Positions 1 through 11,366 of a stretch of DNA of 64,000 nt are shown here, piece by piece. The translations under genes were made by a program, and so were the position numbers. Origin of the DNA: Archivesica marissinica (lineage: Eukaryota; Mollusca; Bivalvia; Venerida; Vesicomyidae). The notes beneath the pieces are model-generated. The model was not told the origin of the DNA, made no database searches, and saw only the letters and a program-made list of their open reading frames with translations. The DNA is taken from NCBI GenBank assembly GCA_014843695.1, contig CM026404.1, positions 83,445,787 through 83,509,786 on the forward strand, written 5' to 3'. Position 1 is the first letter of the stretch. Each line of letters opens with the position of its first letter.

Positions 1-12
1 AGACCGTGTCTC

Positions 13-78
13 ATTTATATGAAACAGTTGGCAGTTTCTTATGGAGGTTGGTGCACCCATGTACTGGTTAACCGTACT
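13..78 (+). mobile_element. SINE fragment (family E)
   Basis: This stretch, with the motif ggttggtgcac and then tactggttaaccg, matches 61480-61545 at about 80% by eye. It is an internal piece of the SINE-like element described at 61452-61665 and abuts a second SINE on the opposite strand. The family label is mine. Confidence 0.5.
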
Positions 79-81
79 GAA

Positions 82-305
82 GAGATTAGTCATTTTAGAT
101 TTTGGAGGATAGTGCAATGATACAGACAGAGACCCATTCCAGAGTCTCCTCTGGTTCTTTTACGTGCACGGTGTAAAGCACCGGCACGATACCTCGGTTT
201 AACGTCCCATCTGAAAGACTGTTAATTTTATTAGGGTCAGACGGGCATCGAACCTGCGATCCCTGGATTACCAGTCCAGCGTCTTACTATTGGACTACAG
301 ATCAG
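82..305 (-). mobile_element. tRNA-derived SINE (family C), minus strand
   Basis: Read on the minus strand it opens with a tRNA-like head: an A box near tagtccaatag, an anticodon-like arm CTGGA-CTGGTAA-TCCAG whose loop would read GGU (Thr), and a B box ggttcgatgcc. The body, with the motif gagactctggaatgggtctctgtctg on that strand, recurs at 41125-41345, 41862-42110 and 61018-61300. The body rules out a plain tRNA gene. The 3' end is truncated at the junction with the fragment at 13-78. Confidence 0.8.
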
Positions 306-403
306 TCATAAGTCAGAAATGGCTGGCCCTTTAAATAGGGGTGACACTATAATAAACAAACAAACACTTTACGTTTACTAGTATGTTCTCTGTTTGCCCT
401 CAG

Positions 404-555
404 GATACAGATATTTACTTCACATATGGTACCTATGCGGACATGAATGCCAAGTGGATACATGGCGGAGAACAAGTATCCATACTCAACATCCGGTGCT
501 CAGAGATTGATAGTACTGGAGAGATGCATACGGTGTCTGATAGTATAGCGGCCAG
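404..555 (+). CDS. Internal exon of an unrecognised gene
   Basis: A pyrimidine-rich acceptor (ctgtttgccctcag) precedes position 404 and a good donor (CCAG|GTAAGC) follows 555. Only one of the three forward frames stays open: it starts at 404 in phase 0 and gives 50 codons plus two bases, beginning DTDIYFTYGTYADMNAKW and containing VSILNIRC. It joins in phase to the exon at 4275. The two exons give about 88 residues with alternating hydrophobic positions and acidic or Ser/Thr turns, which suggests a beta-rich, perhaps extracellular, domain; that is inference. I do not recognise the family. It is clearly not pirin or calpain, which lie downstream on the same strand. Confidence 0.6.
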
Positions 556-693
556 GTAAGCTATAACCACATCCGGTGGCGGTTGGTCTAGCTGTATTCC
601 CTTGATCTGGAGCATGGATGCTGTGTTCATCTGTCAGTCAGACTTCGTGTCATAGCAATAACTTCATAATCCAACTGGTTGATATGAAATACT

Positions 694-3640
694 GCCACGA
701 TGTGTCGCCTAGTGTTCACCTCGATGTGTCGCCTAGTGTTCACCTCGATGTGTCGCCTAGTGCTCACCTCGGTGTGTCGCCTAGTGTTCACCTCGATGTG
801 TCGCCTAGTGTTCACCTCGATGTGTCGCCTAGTGCTCACCTCGGTGTGTCGCCTAGTGTTCACCTCGATGTGTGGCCTAGTGTTCACCTCGATGTGTCGC
901 CTAGTGCTCACCTCGGTGTGTCGCCTAGTGTTCACCTCGATGTGTCGCCTAGTGTTCACCTCGATGTGTCGCCTAGTGTTCACCTCGATGTGTCGCCTAG
1001 TGCTCACCTCGATGTGTCGCCTAGTGTTCACCTCGATGTGTCGCCTAGTGTTCACCTCGATGTGTCGCCTAGTGTTCACCTCGATGTGTGGCCTAGTGTT
1101 CACCTCGATGTGTCGCCTAGTGTTCACCTCGATGTGTCGCCTAGTGTTCACCTCGATGTGTGGCCTATTGTTCACCTCGATGTGTGGCCTATTGTTCACC
1201 TCGATGTGTGGCCTAGTGTTCACCTCGATGTGTGGCCTAGTGTTCACCTCGATGTGTGGCCTAGTGTTCACCTCGATGTGTCGCCTAGTGTTCACCTCTA
1301 TGTGTCGCCTAGTGTTCACCTCTATGTGTCGCCTAGTGCACACACCTCGATGTGTCGCCTAGTGCACACACCTCGATGTGTCGCCTAGTGTTCACCTCGG
1401 TGTCGCCTAGTGTACACCTCGGTGTCGCCTAGTGTACACCTCGGTGTCGCCTAGTGTACACCTCGGTGTCGCCTAGTGTTCACTCGATGTGTGGCCTAGT
1501 GTTCACCTCGGTGTGTCGCCTAGTGCTCACCTCGGTGTGTCGCCTAGTGTTCACCTCGATGTGTCGCCTAGTGTTCACCTCGATGTGTCGCCTAGTGCTC
1601 ACCTCGGTGTGTCGCCTAGTGTTCACCTCGATGTGTGGCCTAGTGTTCACCTCGATGTGTGGCCTAGTGTTCACCTCGATGTGTGGCCTAGTGTTCACCT
1701 CGATGTGTGGCCTAGTGTTCACCTCGATGTGTGGCCTAGTGCTCACCTCGGTGTGTCGCCTAGTGCTCACCTCGGTGTGTCGCCTAGTGCTCACCTCGGT
1801 GTGTCGCCTAGTGCTCACCTCGGTGTGTCGCCTAGTGCTCACCTCGGTGTGTCGCCTAGTGCTCACCTCGGTGTGTCGCCTAGTGCTCACCTCGGTGTGT
1901 GGCCTAGTGTTCACCTCGATGTGTGGCCTAGTGTTCACCTCGATGTGTGGCCTAGTGTTCACCTCGATGTGTGGCCTAGTGTTCACCTCGATGTGTGGCC
2001 TAGTGTTCACCTCGATGTGTGGCCTAGTGTTCACCTCGGTGTGTCGCCTAGTGCTCACCTCGGTGTGTCGCCTAGTGTTCACCTCGGTGTGTCGCCTAGT
2101 GCCTCGATGTGTGGTCTAGTGTTCACCTCGATGTGTGCCTAGTGTTCACCTCGATGTGTCGCCTAGTGTTCACCTCGATGTGTGGCCTAGTGTTCACCTC
2201 GATGTGTGGCCTATTGTTCACCTCGATGTGTCGCCTAGTGTTCACCTCGATGTGTCGCCTAGTGTTCACCTCGATGTGTGGCCTAGTGTTCACCTCGATG
2301 TGTGGCCTAGTGTTCACCTCGATGTGTCGCCTAGTGTTCACCTCGATGTGTGGCCTAGTGTTCACCTCGATGTGTGGCCTATTGTTCACCTCGATGTGTC
2401 GCCTAGTGTTCACCTCGATGTGTGGCCTAGTGTTCACCTCGATGTGTCGCCTAGTGTTCACCTCGATGTGTGGCCTAGTGTTCACCTCGATGTGTGGCCT
2501 AGTGTTCACCTCGATGTGTGGCCTAGTGCACACACATTGATGTGTCGCCTAGTGTACACCTCGATGTGTCGCCTAGTGTTTACCTCGGTGTCGCCTAGTG
2601 TACACCTCGGTGTGGCCTAGTGTACACCTCAATGTGTGGCCTAGTGTTCACCTCGATGTGTCGCCTAGTGTACACACCTCGATGTGTCGCCTAGTGTACA
2701 CACCTCGATGTGTCGCCTAGTGTACACACCTCGATGTGTCGCCTAGTGTACACACCTCGATGTGTCGCCTAGTGTACACACCTCGATGTGTCGCCTAGTG
2801 TACACACATCGATGTGTCGCCTAGTGTACACACATCGATGTGTCGCCTAGTGTACACACATCGATGTGTCGCCTAGTGTACACACATCGATGTGTCGCCT
2901 AGTGTACACACATCGATGTGTCGCCTAGTGTACACACATCGATGTGTCGCCTAGTGTACACACATCGATGTGTGGCCTAGTGTACACACCTCGATGTGTC
3001 GCCTAGTGTACACACATCGATGTGTCGCCTAGTGTACACACCTCGATGTGTCGCCTAGTGTACACACATCGATGTGTGGCCTAGTGTACACACATCGATG
3101 TGTGGCCTAGTGTACACACATCGATGTGTGGCCTAGTGTACACACATCGATGTGTCGCCTAGTGTACACACATCGATGTGTCGCCTAGTGTACACACATC
3201 GATGTGTCGCCTAGTGTACACACATCGATGTGTCGCCTAGTGTACACACATCGATGTGTCGCCTAGTGTACACACATCGATGTGTGGCCTAGTGTACACA
3301 CATCGATGTGTGCTAGTGTTCATCGATGTGTCGCCTAGTGTTCACATCGATGTGTCGCCTAGTGTTCACCTCGATGTGTCGCCTAGTGTTCACATCGATG
3401 TGTCGCCTAGTGTTCACATCGATGTGTCGCCTAGTGTACACACATCGATGTGTCGCCTAGTGTACACACATCGATGTGTCGCCTAGTGTACACACATCGA
3501 TGTGTGGCCTAGTGTACACACATCGATGTGTGGCCTAGTGTACACACATCGATGTGTGGCCTAGTGTACACACATCGATGTGTGGCCTAGTGTACACACA
3601 TCGATGTGTCGCCTAGTGTTCACCTCTATGTGTCGCGTAC
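694..3640. repeat. 24-bp / 26-bp minisatellite
   Basis: About 115-120 head-to-tail copies sharing the core gatgtgtcgcctagtg. From 700 to about 2530 the unit is 24 bp, ending gttcacctc or gctcacctc. From about 2660 to 3600 it is mostly 26 bp, ending gtacacacctc or gtacacacatc, with a short 24-bp relapse near 3320-3420. Single-base variants (tcgcc/tggcc, agtg/attg) come in runs, as expected from local duplication. The array lies in the intron between the exons at 404 and 4275. Because 24 is a multiple of 3, the first zone gives long repetitive frames on both strands that end where the 26-bp zone begins; I regard them as non-coding. Confidence 0.95.
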
Positions 3641-3726
3641 ATTTCAACACATGTCTACATGGCCGAGACACAGTTTCGTTTCCTCATATTTCGTTGCACA
3701 TCTGTAAAAGCCTTGGATGGCTAGTG

Positions 3727-4200
3727 CAGTACTAAATGGTTTACATTCCGGTATTAAACGGTTTACATTCCGGTATTAAACGGTTTATGTTTCCGGTACT
3801 AAACGGTTTATGTTTCCGGTACTAAACGGTTTATGTTTCCGGTACTAAAACGGTTTACATTCCGGTACTAAAACGGTTATGTTTCCGGTACTAAACTGTT
3901 TATGTTTCCGGTACTAAACGGTTTACGTTTCGGTACTAAACGGTTTACGTTTCCGGTACTAAACGGTTTACGTTTCCGGTACTAAACGGTTTACGTTTCC
4001 GGTACTAAACGGTTTACGTTTCCGGTACTAAATGGTTTACGTTTCCGGTACTAAATGGTTTACGTTTCCGGTACTAAACGGTTTACGTTTCTGGTACTAA
4101 ATGGTTTACGTTTCCGGTACTAAATGGTTTACGTTTCCGGTACTAAACGGTTTACATTCCGGTACTAAACAGTTTACGTTTACATTCCGGTACATAATAG
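3727..4200. repeat. 23-bp minisatellite
   Basis: About 20 copies of a 23-bp unit with the core ggtactaaacggtttacgtt. Early units carry acat or tatg in place of tacg, and several are 1-2 bp short. It lies in the same intron as the preceding array, ending about 70 bp before the acceptor of the exon at 4275. Confidence 0.93.
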
Positions 4201-4274
4201 TTTACACACACCAGCACGTTATAAAACCATCTAATGTTGATATCATATGAAATTTCCTAACTTTACATTTTCAG

Positions 4275-4387
4275 CTTGCAATTTGATTCCAATGATACGT
4301 TCAACGTAGAGTATGAAGTGACATCATTCCTGAGTGACAGTTCGGCCCAAGTCGGACAAAGCATTAACTGGACTATTTCATTTCCAA
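4275..4387 (+). CDS. Internal exon of the same unrecognised gene
   Basis: The acceptor is ctttacattttcag and the donor is CCAA|GTAAGT. The exon is 113 bp. One base completes the split codon left by the exon at 404-555 (AG+C, Ser), 37 codons follow, and one base is carried over. Peptide pieces are LQFDSNDTFNVEYEVTSF and SAQVGQSINWTISF; NDT and NWT are potential N-glycosylation sequons, compatible with a secreted or membrane ectodomain. The in-phase join with the previous exon is the main support that both are real. The next exon would have to begin in phase 1; none is recognised between here and 32137, so it may lie in the gap at 13893-14892, or the scaffold order may be wrong. Confidence 0.6.
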
Positions 4388-4437
4388 GTAAGTGTATGAG
4401 GTTCTCATTTCCAGGTAAAGTGTATGATCTCATTTTC

Positions 4438-5343
4438 TCATCGCCCCAGCGGCTGGGGGCAAAAGAAATTCACTGCTGCCTGGCTGGTGTGCAGGTTGGG
4501 TAAAACTCCCACGAAACCAGCCGACCGCGTTCCACCAAAAACATATTCTAAAATTTAAATTCAAATACATATCCTAAAACTAAATAAAGTCTTGAAAAAT
4601 AAATACACCACAGAACTGAAATGTAAAACGCGTTAGAAAATATAAAAATATAACCATTAAAACTGAGAAATTAAATACAAAAAAAAAAACTTTCTAAGTT
4701 ATTAAACTTATGTTTAAAATATCGTAATACTATACTGTTAGGATTTCAAACAAATGAACAAAACAAACGAACAAAACAAACTAGGTTTAACAAAAATATA
4801 AATAAATGATTTTAAATAAATTAAATCTCTTTAGGTAAATATTTTTCCCTTCCCAAACCCTGCATGTATGTCTTTTCTCCCGCCCCAGCGGCTGGGGGCA
4901 AAAGAAATTCACTGCTGCCTGGCTGGTGTGCAGGTTGGGTAAAACTCCCACGAAACCAGCCGACCGCGTTCCACCAAAAACATATTCTAAAATTTAAATT
5001 CAAATACATATCCTAAAACTAAATAGTCTTGAAAAATAAATATACCACAGAACTGAAATGTAAAACGCGTTAGAAAATATAAAAATATAACCATTAAAAC
5101 TGAGAAATTAAATACAAAAAAAAAACTTTCTAAGTTATTAAACTTATGTTTAAAATATCGTAATACTATACTGTTAGGATTTCAAACACACGAACAATAA
5201 AACTAAACAAAAACAAATGAACAAAACAAACGAACAAAACAAACTAGGTTTAACAAAAATATAAATAAATGATTTTAAATAAATTAAATCTCTTTAGGTA
5301 ACTATTTTTCCCTTCCCAAACCCTGCATGTATGTCTTTTCTCT
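4438..5343. repeat. Direct tandem duplication of about 440-460 bp
   Basis: Copy 1 (4438-4877) and copy 2 (4878-5343) abut and are nearly identical. Each opens with the interrupted palindrome ccccagc-g-gctgggg, runs through a GC-rich 100 bp, then an A-rich body, and ends at cctgcatgtatgtcttttctc. Copy 2 has an extra A-rich insertion of about 30 bp near 5190-5220. No coding potential is seen. It could be an interspersed element that has been tandemly duplicated. Confidence 0.85.
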
Positions 5344-6264
5344 CTATCCTTGCTATATCATATATTAACAATGCTCATTTGTTTACCATTTGTGCCTGTG
5401 GGTAGCGCACGGGACGAAGATTGTAACATTCATCTGTATTTAATACCATTTGTGTTGTGTACGTTTCACATTTTCTATTCTCGTATCACTATGCACAATT
5501 AATACAAAATTGGGAACAAATTTTATCCCACTGTTTGATTATTTGAAATATTTTTCACACGAAATATCCACGTAACATCTTCCAAATAGTTCAGTACTCC
5601 AATGTATCATCTAACCGTACTCCAATGTATCATCTAACTAGTAGTATGTTTAGGCCTTCACCTAGCTTACGAAACATTTTGAAACAAATCGATTAACCCC
5701 CCTTGTCTGTAGGGATACAATATATAGATCATTTTACGTCTGTGATGGTTGGGGTGAAATCCCCTGATAAAACAGACGCCACCAGTTTGCCGTAGGTGGC
5801 GACCCGTAAACCGGAAATAGGGATTCTGGTAGTTGAGGGGGCTCAGGGATCTCCAGCTCCTAACACACTACTTCGACCCTGGCTTCGTATAGACGTGGCG
5901 TCTGGGTTGGGCCCGGGCCTAGACAATCGGCTAGTCGTGCCTTGCTCTGGAATCGAAAAACTTATCTGCCTATCTTTCTTACTATATATGTATCGTCAGA
6001 TACAAACCGTGTGTTGACTACCTTTTTTCCTTTCTTAAAGTAGATTCTTATGAGCGGCGGCTTAACGGGTTAATCGATGGATAAATAGGGGATCTGTGTG
6101 ACTGTCCAGTTACTGGCAGGATCACAGTTTCCTCTACTATCAGTAGAGTATGACAGAAGAGTAGCATTAACGCTAGAGGTAGGAATACCACCTATAAACT
6201 GCGTTCCCTGGTAGGACTCCGAGGCGGGTGGTGCCCTCTTCTGTTGAACATCAAAACAATAACC
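5344..6264. other. Intergenic/5' leader of the LINE, boundary unresolved
   Basis: There is no host gene here. A 22-bp direct repeat (tccaatgtatcatctaac core) occurs at about 5596-5640. From about 5735 onward a GC-richer stretch (ccagtttgccgtaggtggcg) is probably the LINE 5' untranslated region, because gccagtttgccg recurs at 30278. The exact LINE 5' end and target-site duplication cannot be placed from one copy. Confidence 0.4.
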
Positions 6265-7471
6265 ATGGCTTCCCAAAATTCCCTAAAACGACCACGACCA
6301 TCAGACGATTCAGAAATACCACTTAAAAGCGTATCCAAAATTCTTCATTATTGAATCAGAAATGCATGAAAAAAAAATTGGCTCACTATCTCCATTTGTT
6401 ATCGAAAAATCATTGGAAAGTTTAATTGGATCACCAAAATCTGTAAAAAAACTAAGAAACCAACCGTTACTTATTGAAACTAAATCCAGATCACAAACTG
6501 AAAATATTTTAAAAATAAAACAAATATACGACATTGATGTTACTATAACGGAACACAGATCTCTAAACCGTTCCAAAGGTATAATCAAAGATCACATTTT
6601 AAAAGGAGTCTCGAACGAAGATATTGTTAAAAATTTAACTCCACAAGGCGTCACTCAAGCTAAAAGATTCATGTACAAAAAAGACGGCCAATTTTTTGAA
6701 ACTAATACAATTTTATTAACCTTCAACAACACAGTTATTCCACCAAATCTGAAAATCTTTTATAGAATTATAAATGTCGAATTATATATACCAAATCCAC
6801 TTCGATGTTTCAACTGCCAAAAATTTGGCCACCACGAAGACAACTGTAAAATTACAAAATACTCCATTTTTGAAAATTGTGGTATGGGTGAAAACGATCA
6901 CCTTACCGCAAATTGCCCCAATCAATCAAAATGCGTAAACTGTAAAAAAGATCACATCTCAAAATCAAACAAATGCGAAACTTGGATAAAAGAAAAAGAA
7001 ATCATGAAAATAAAGTGCTCACAAAATATCTCTTACTTCGAAGCAAGGAACATTCAGGAAAATAAACCAGATATATCATACTCTAAAATAGTTCAATCAG
7101 CAATAAATAAGCCAATAATGAAAAATGCATACACTCAAACTGAAATTATTACTGAAATTATTACCGAAAAATCCGAAGCCAAAAACAGTTCCATTGACAA
7201 AACAAAAACTCACTTATCTTCTCAATCCTCATCCCAATCAACATCTCGTAAATCCCGATCAACATCTGTTATTAAATCAAACTCATCACAGAGTAAAACG
7301 AACCAACAAAAAAAACCAAATAAACCAAATGGACCTAGCAACCTGAAACAAAACTCAGATAGACCACCGAAGGGATCAGTGGATCCCATAAAACAATCGA
7401 ATAAATTCTCTTCATTAGAACATGAAGACATGGAGCTGGTACCAGATCCACCTCCAAACACTAAAATGTAA
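6265..7471 (+). pseudogene. LINE copy 1 ORF1 (gag-like, CCHC zinc knuckles), 5' frameshift
   Basis: A start at 6265 (aaccATGgct) opens MASQNSLKRPRPSDDSE, then a frameshift between about 6310 and 6330 moves the reading to the frame that stays open from 6362 to 7471 (369 codons from the internal Met). The product would be a nucleic-acid-binding ORF1p that packages LINE RNA. The first knuckle is intact, CFNCQKFGHHEDNC. The second lacks its first Cys (IFENCGMGENDH). The third is CVNCKKDHISKSNKC. The C-terminal 100 residues are rich in Ser, Thr, Lys, Gln and Pro, as is usual for these proteins. ORF2 starts 40 bp after the stop. The frameshift makes a full ORF1p unlikely. Confidence 0.85.
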
Positions 7472-7511
7472 TCTTTTTATGTACCATTTTTTAATCTTCT
7501 CTCCGTAAATA

Positions 7512-10500
7512 ATGGATAAGAATAATACAATAATACAATGGAACTGTCGGGGATTAAAAGCAAACTATAATGAGATTTTAATACTTATATCTCTGCTTTC
7601 ACCAAATATCCTTTGTTTGCAAGAAACTTTCCTAAAATCGACTGACAATATATATTTTAAAGATTTTATCATGTTTAATTTTATAAATAATGATTGTCAA
7701 AAGGCATCTGGTGGATCATCCATTCTCATAAAAAAGACTGTTCCACATAGTAAAATAGACTTGACTACAAATTTACAGGCCATTGCTGCCAAGGTTACAC
7801 TTTCAAAAACATTTACAATTTGTTCCATTTATATACCTCCAAACTCGCCATTAAAACAAAATGATTTAGAGAATCTTGTTGAACAATTACCTCACCCTTT
7901 TATGGTAGTTGGAGATTTCAATGGACATAGTAAACTATGGGGATGTACAAATATCAATAATAAAGGAAAAATAATAGAAGACTTTATAACTGAAAATGAT
8001 CTTTGTCTATTAAATGATAACAAATCGACATACCTTCATCCTGCCACAGGACATTTTTCTGCTTTAGATTTATGTATATGTCATCCCAACATTTTCTTAG
8101 ATTTTGAATGGTCCGTACATGATGACCTACATGGAAGTGACCACTTCCCAATCGTAATCACAGAAATAAACAAATCAAAAGATGAATTTTACCCCCAATG
8201 GAATCTACAAAAAGCTAATTGGGAAAAATTCCAAATTTTATGCAGAGAACATTTGATATTGGAAAAGATTGGGAACGAGGATCAAATCACCTCGTTTTCG
8301 AATTCACTTTTAAAAATTTCAACGGAATGCATTCCTAAATCCTCTACATCTTCTAAAAGAATTAGACCATGGTTTAATGACGATTGTAAAAATGTTATAA
8401 ATAAACGAAAGAATGCATTGCATAAATTTAATAAAACTCCCACAAAAGCAAATCTCTTAAACACACAAATTACACGAGCAAAAGCTCGAAGAACTATAAA
8501 AAAGGCAAAACGCACTTCATGGCAAAAATATGTATCTACTATAAACTCTAATACATCAATGAAAAGGGTTTGGAATATGGTAGCAAAAATAAATGGCAAG
8601 AGGAAAAGCTCAAAAATTGTTCATCTAAATACATCTAATACTAGAACCCATTTAACAAAAAAAGACATATCCAATGTTTTAGGTGAAAACTTTCAAAACA
8701 ACTTTTCAACATCAAACTATAATGAGAAGTTTCAGAAATTTAAAACTGAGAAAGAGAAAGAAAAAATTGATTTTCATTCTAGAAAGGAAGAAAAATATAA
8801 TCTACCATTCAATATGTCAGAACTCGAAACTGCTCTACAAAGAACAAAAGAAACGGCCACAGGTCCAGATCAAATCCATTATCAAATTATAAAACATTTA
8901 CCAAATAATGCAATGATAACTCTTTTAGATATTTTTAATATGACGTGGGAAAGTGAGAACTTTCCCAAAGAATGGAGTGAAGCCATAATCATTCCTATTC
9001 CCAAACCAGGAAAAGATCATACAAATCCCACAAATTATCGTCCCATCGCACTAACTAGTTGTCTATGTAAAACCATGGAGAGAATGATTAACGATAGACT
9101 TGTTTGGTTCTTGGAATCAAACAGTTTGATTACGAGTTGCCAAACGGGTTTTCGGAAAAATAAATGTACAACTGATCATCTAGTAAGACTAGAAACTTAT
9201 ATTCGTAATGCCTTCATCAAAAAAGAACATTTGGTAGCAGTTTTTTTCGATTTAGAAAAGGCATATGATACCACATGGAAATATGGTATTCTCAAAGATT
9301 TACACGATTTTGTTCTGAAAGGCCACTTGCCAAATTTTATTGCCAATTTTTTATCAAATAGAAATTTTAAAGTAAGAATTGGCTCAACGCTCTCCGATAC
9401 ATACAAACAAGAGCAAGGGGTGCCTCAAGGTAGTATTTTATCCCCGACACTTTTTAATATTAAAATAAATAGCATTGTGAAATGTTTAAACGAAACAGAT
9501 TGCTCCTTATATGTAGATGATTTTGTAATGTTCTAAAAATATGGAAACCATTGAACAAAAACTCCAACAATGTCTAAATAAACTTGAAGATTGGGCAAAC
9601 GAAAATGGTTTCAAATTCTCTAAAATTAAAACTCAATGCGTACATTTCTGTCAATTGAGAGGATTACATCCAGATCCAAATTTAAAAATTTACGGTTCAC
9701 AAATTCCTGTAGTAGAAGAAGTAAAATTCCTAGGACTTATATTTGACAAAAAATTAACATTCATACCTCATATAAATTATCTACGGACGAAATGTCTAAA
9801 AGCTCTAAATATTTTGAAGGTGCTCTCCAATACAAATTGGGGAAGCGATTGTCCAGTTCTTATAAATCTATACAGATCACTTAGCCGTTCCAAACTGGAT
9901 TACGGATCCATTGTGTATGGATCGGCGAGAAAATCCTACTTGAAAAAGTTAGATACAATACATCATCAAGGTCTACGACTGGCTCTAGGAGCTTTTCGCA
10001 CATCTCCCGTAGAAAGCTTATATGCTGAAACAAATGAACCCTCTTTATACATACGGAGAGAGAAACTCTCGTTACAATATACAACCAAACTAGCTGCAAA
10101 TCCCAAAATCCTGCATTCAATTGCGTTTTCGAGCCTAAAAACAAAATAGTTTACGGAAACTCTCCATCCGCCATAAAACCACTAGGTCTCCGTATTAAAC
10201 CATTATTAGTAGAAGCAAAAATAGATACAACAATTATACAAGAAAACACGTTGTTAAATAAAGAACCGTGGACTTTGACTACCCCAAACATTATTTTAGA
10301 TCTTCATTTGTATGAGAATAAGAAAAGTGAAACTAGTCCAGATATTTTTAAAACAAAATTTTTAGAAATAAAATCTAAATATAAATATTATATATCCATC
10401 TACACAGATGGCTCAAAAAGACTTGAAAAGGTTGCATGTGCAGCAGTTACCCATACTAAATCAAGTACTGTAAGATTACCTGATGACAGTTCAATTTTCT

Positions 10501-11186
10501 CTGCAGAAACACAAGCTATCGACCTAGCTCTTTCCCTTATAACTGTTACCGAAAACGACAAATTTATTATATTTTCCGACTCTTTGTCGGTTTTAACATC
10601 TCTCACACAACCAAACCATTCCAACCCCCTAATTCAACAAATTTTTAGAAGATACATATCTATTAGCTCCTCAAAAACTGTTGTTTTTTGTTGGATTCCC
10701 AGTCATATAAACATACGAGGAAATGATGAAGCTGATTTTCTAGCAAAGTCTGCTTTAGACTTGCCAATAACAAACTCTAAAATACCGCATACGGATTTAA
10801 AATCCAATATTAGGAAATATGTCGATAGTAAATGTCAAATAAATTGGGACAAACAAGTTGGAAATAAGTTACATGAAATTAAACCCATATTTTCAAGTAC
10901 ATATCGTACAAAACTAAACCGAAAAGAACCAGTTCGTTTGACTCGGTGTCGTATTGGACACACTTGGATTACACATTCTTATATTTTAAATGCAGAAGAA
11001 CAACCCATATGTATTCCTTGTGATGAGATATTCACAGTGAAGCACTTTTTGCTCCACTGTTCCGACCTCATCTTTACAAGGAATGCATACTTTAATACAA
11101 ATAGTATACAAGAATTATTCGATTCAGTACTGCCAAGTACAATATTAGGTTTTTTAAAAGAAACTCACCTTATAAATAGATTATAA
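7512..11186 (+). pseudogene. LINE copy 1 ORF2 (endonuclease-RT-RNase H), two frameshifts
   Basis: ORF2 nicks the target and reverse-transcribes the LINE RNA. The N-terminal AP endonuclease shows IIQWNCRGLK, the catalytic Glu in CLQETF, VGDFNGH and GSDHFPIVI. The RT shows PKPGKDHTNPTNYRPIAL, FFDLEKAYDTTW, GVPQGSILSP and the catalytic YVDD at about residue 668. RNase H shows YTDGSK, AETQA, FSDSLS and GNDEAD. Breaks: relative to copy 2, an 8-bp deletion at about 9534 puts a stop six residues after YVDD; the frame resumes at 9541-10149; a second 1-nt-type shift lies near 10100-10110, after which the frame is open to 11186. Copy 1 also departs from copy 2 at conserved sites (IYIPP for IYRPP, CQTGFR for YQAGFR), which suggests decay. 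Confidence 0.92.
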
Positions 11187-11366
11187 TGCAACTTAGTGTG
11201 ATTATCGAGTATATATATTATTTAAAATGTAACCTTTTAACATAGATCACGTTTTTAAACAATTTTTATTTTTACAAATGTTTTCGACGCCACATGACCT
11301 TATTAGGTTGAGGCGTCGGTAAATAAGATATCGTCAAGATATCCATTAAATAAATAAATAAATAAA
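11187..11366 (+). promoter_or_regulatory. LINE 3' UTR with stem-loop and TAAA tail
   Basis: After the ORF2 stop come 100 bp of AT-rich sequence, then a stem-loop CGACGCC (11285-11291) / GGCGTCG (11312-11318), with an inner ACCT-TATT-AGGT pairing, then agatatc twice, then five TAAA-type repeats. 3' stem-loops near the tail are known RT recognition elements in several LINE clades. Assigning that role here is inference. Confidence 0.6.

Larger units (their letters stand above)
6265..11366 (+). mobile_element. Non-LTR retrotransposon (I/Nimb-like LINE), copy 1, degenerate
   Basis: The order is ORF1 with CCHC knuckles, ORF2 with AP-type endonuclease, reverse transcriptase and RNase H, then a short 3' UTR with a hairpin and a tail of TAAA repeats (11347-11366). 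An RNase H domain after the RT, together with a CCHC ORF1, points to the I superfamily (I/Nimb-type); the clade call is from architecture only. Both ORFs are broken, so this copy is not autonomous. A second, 5'-truncated copy follows directly at 11367 with about 98% identity, so both are young. Confidence 0.9.

Noticed and set aside
240..305. A tRNA-Thr gene (also at 42045-42110 and 61022-61090)
   Set aside because: Poor T-arm and acceptor pairing and a shared 200-bp body at every copy make these SINE heads.
618..2620. Repetitive frames with 8-residue periods that might be surface repeat proteins
   Set aside because: They arise from a 24-bp unit on both strands, close when the unit becomes 26 bp, and lie in an intron between two supported exons.
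4438..5343. A pair of LTRs
   Set aside because: The two copies abut with no internal region, primer site or polypurine tract between them.
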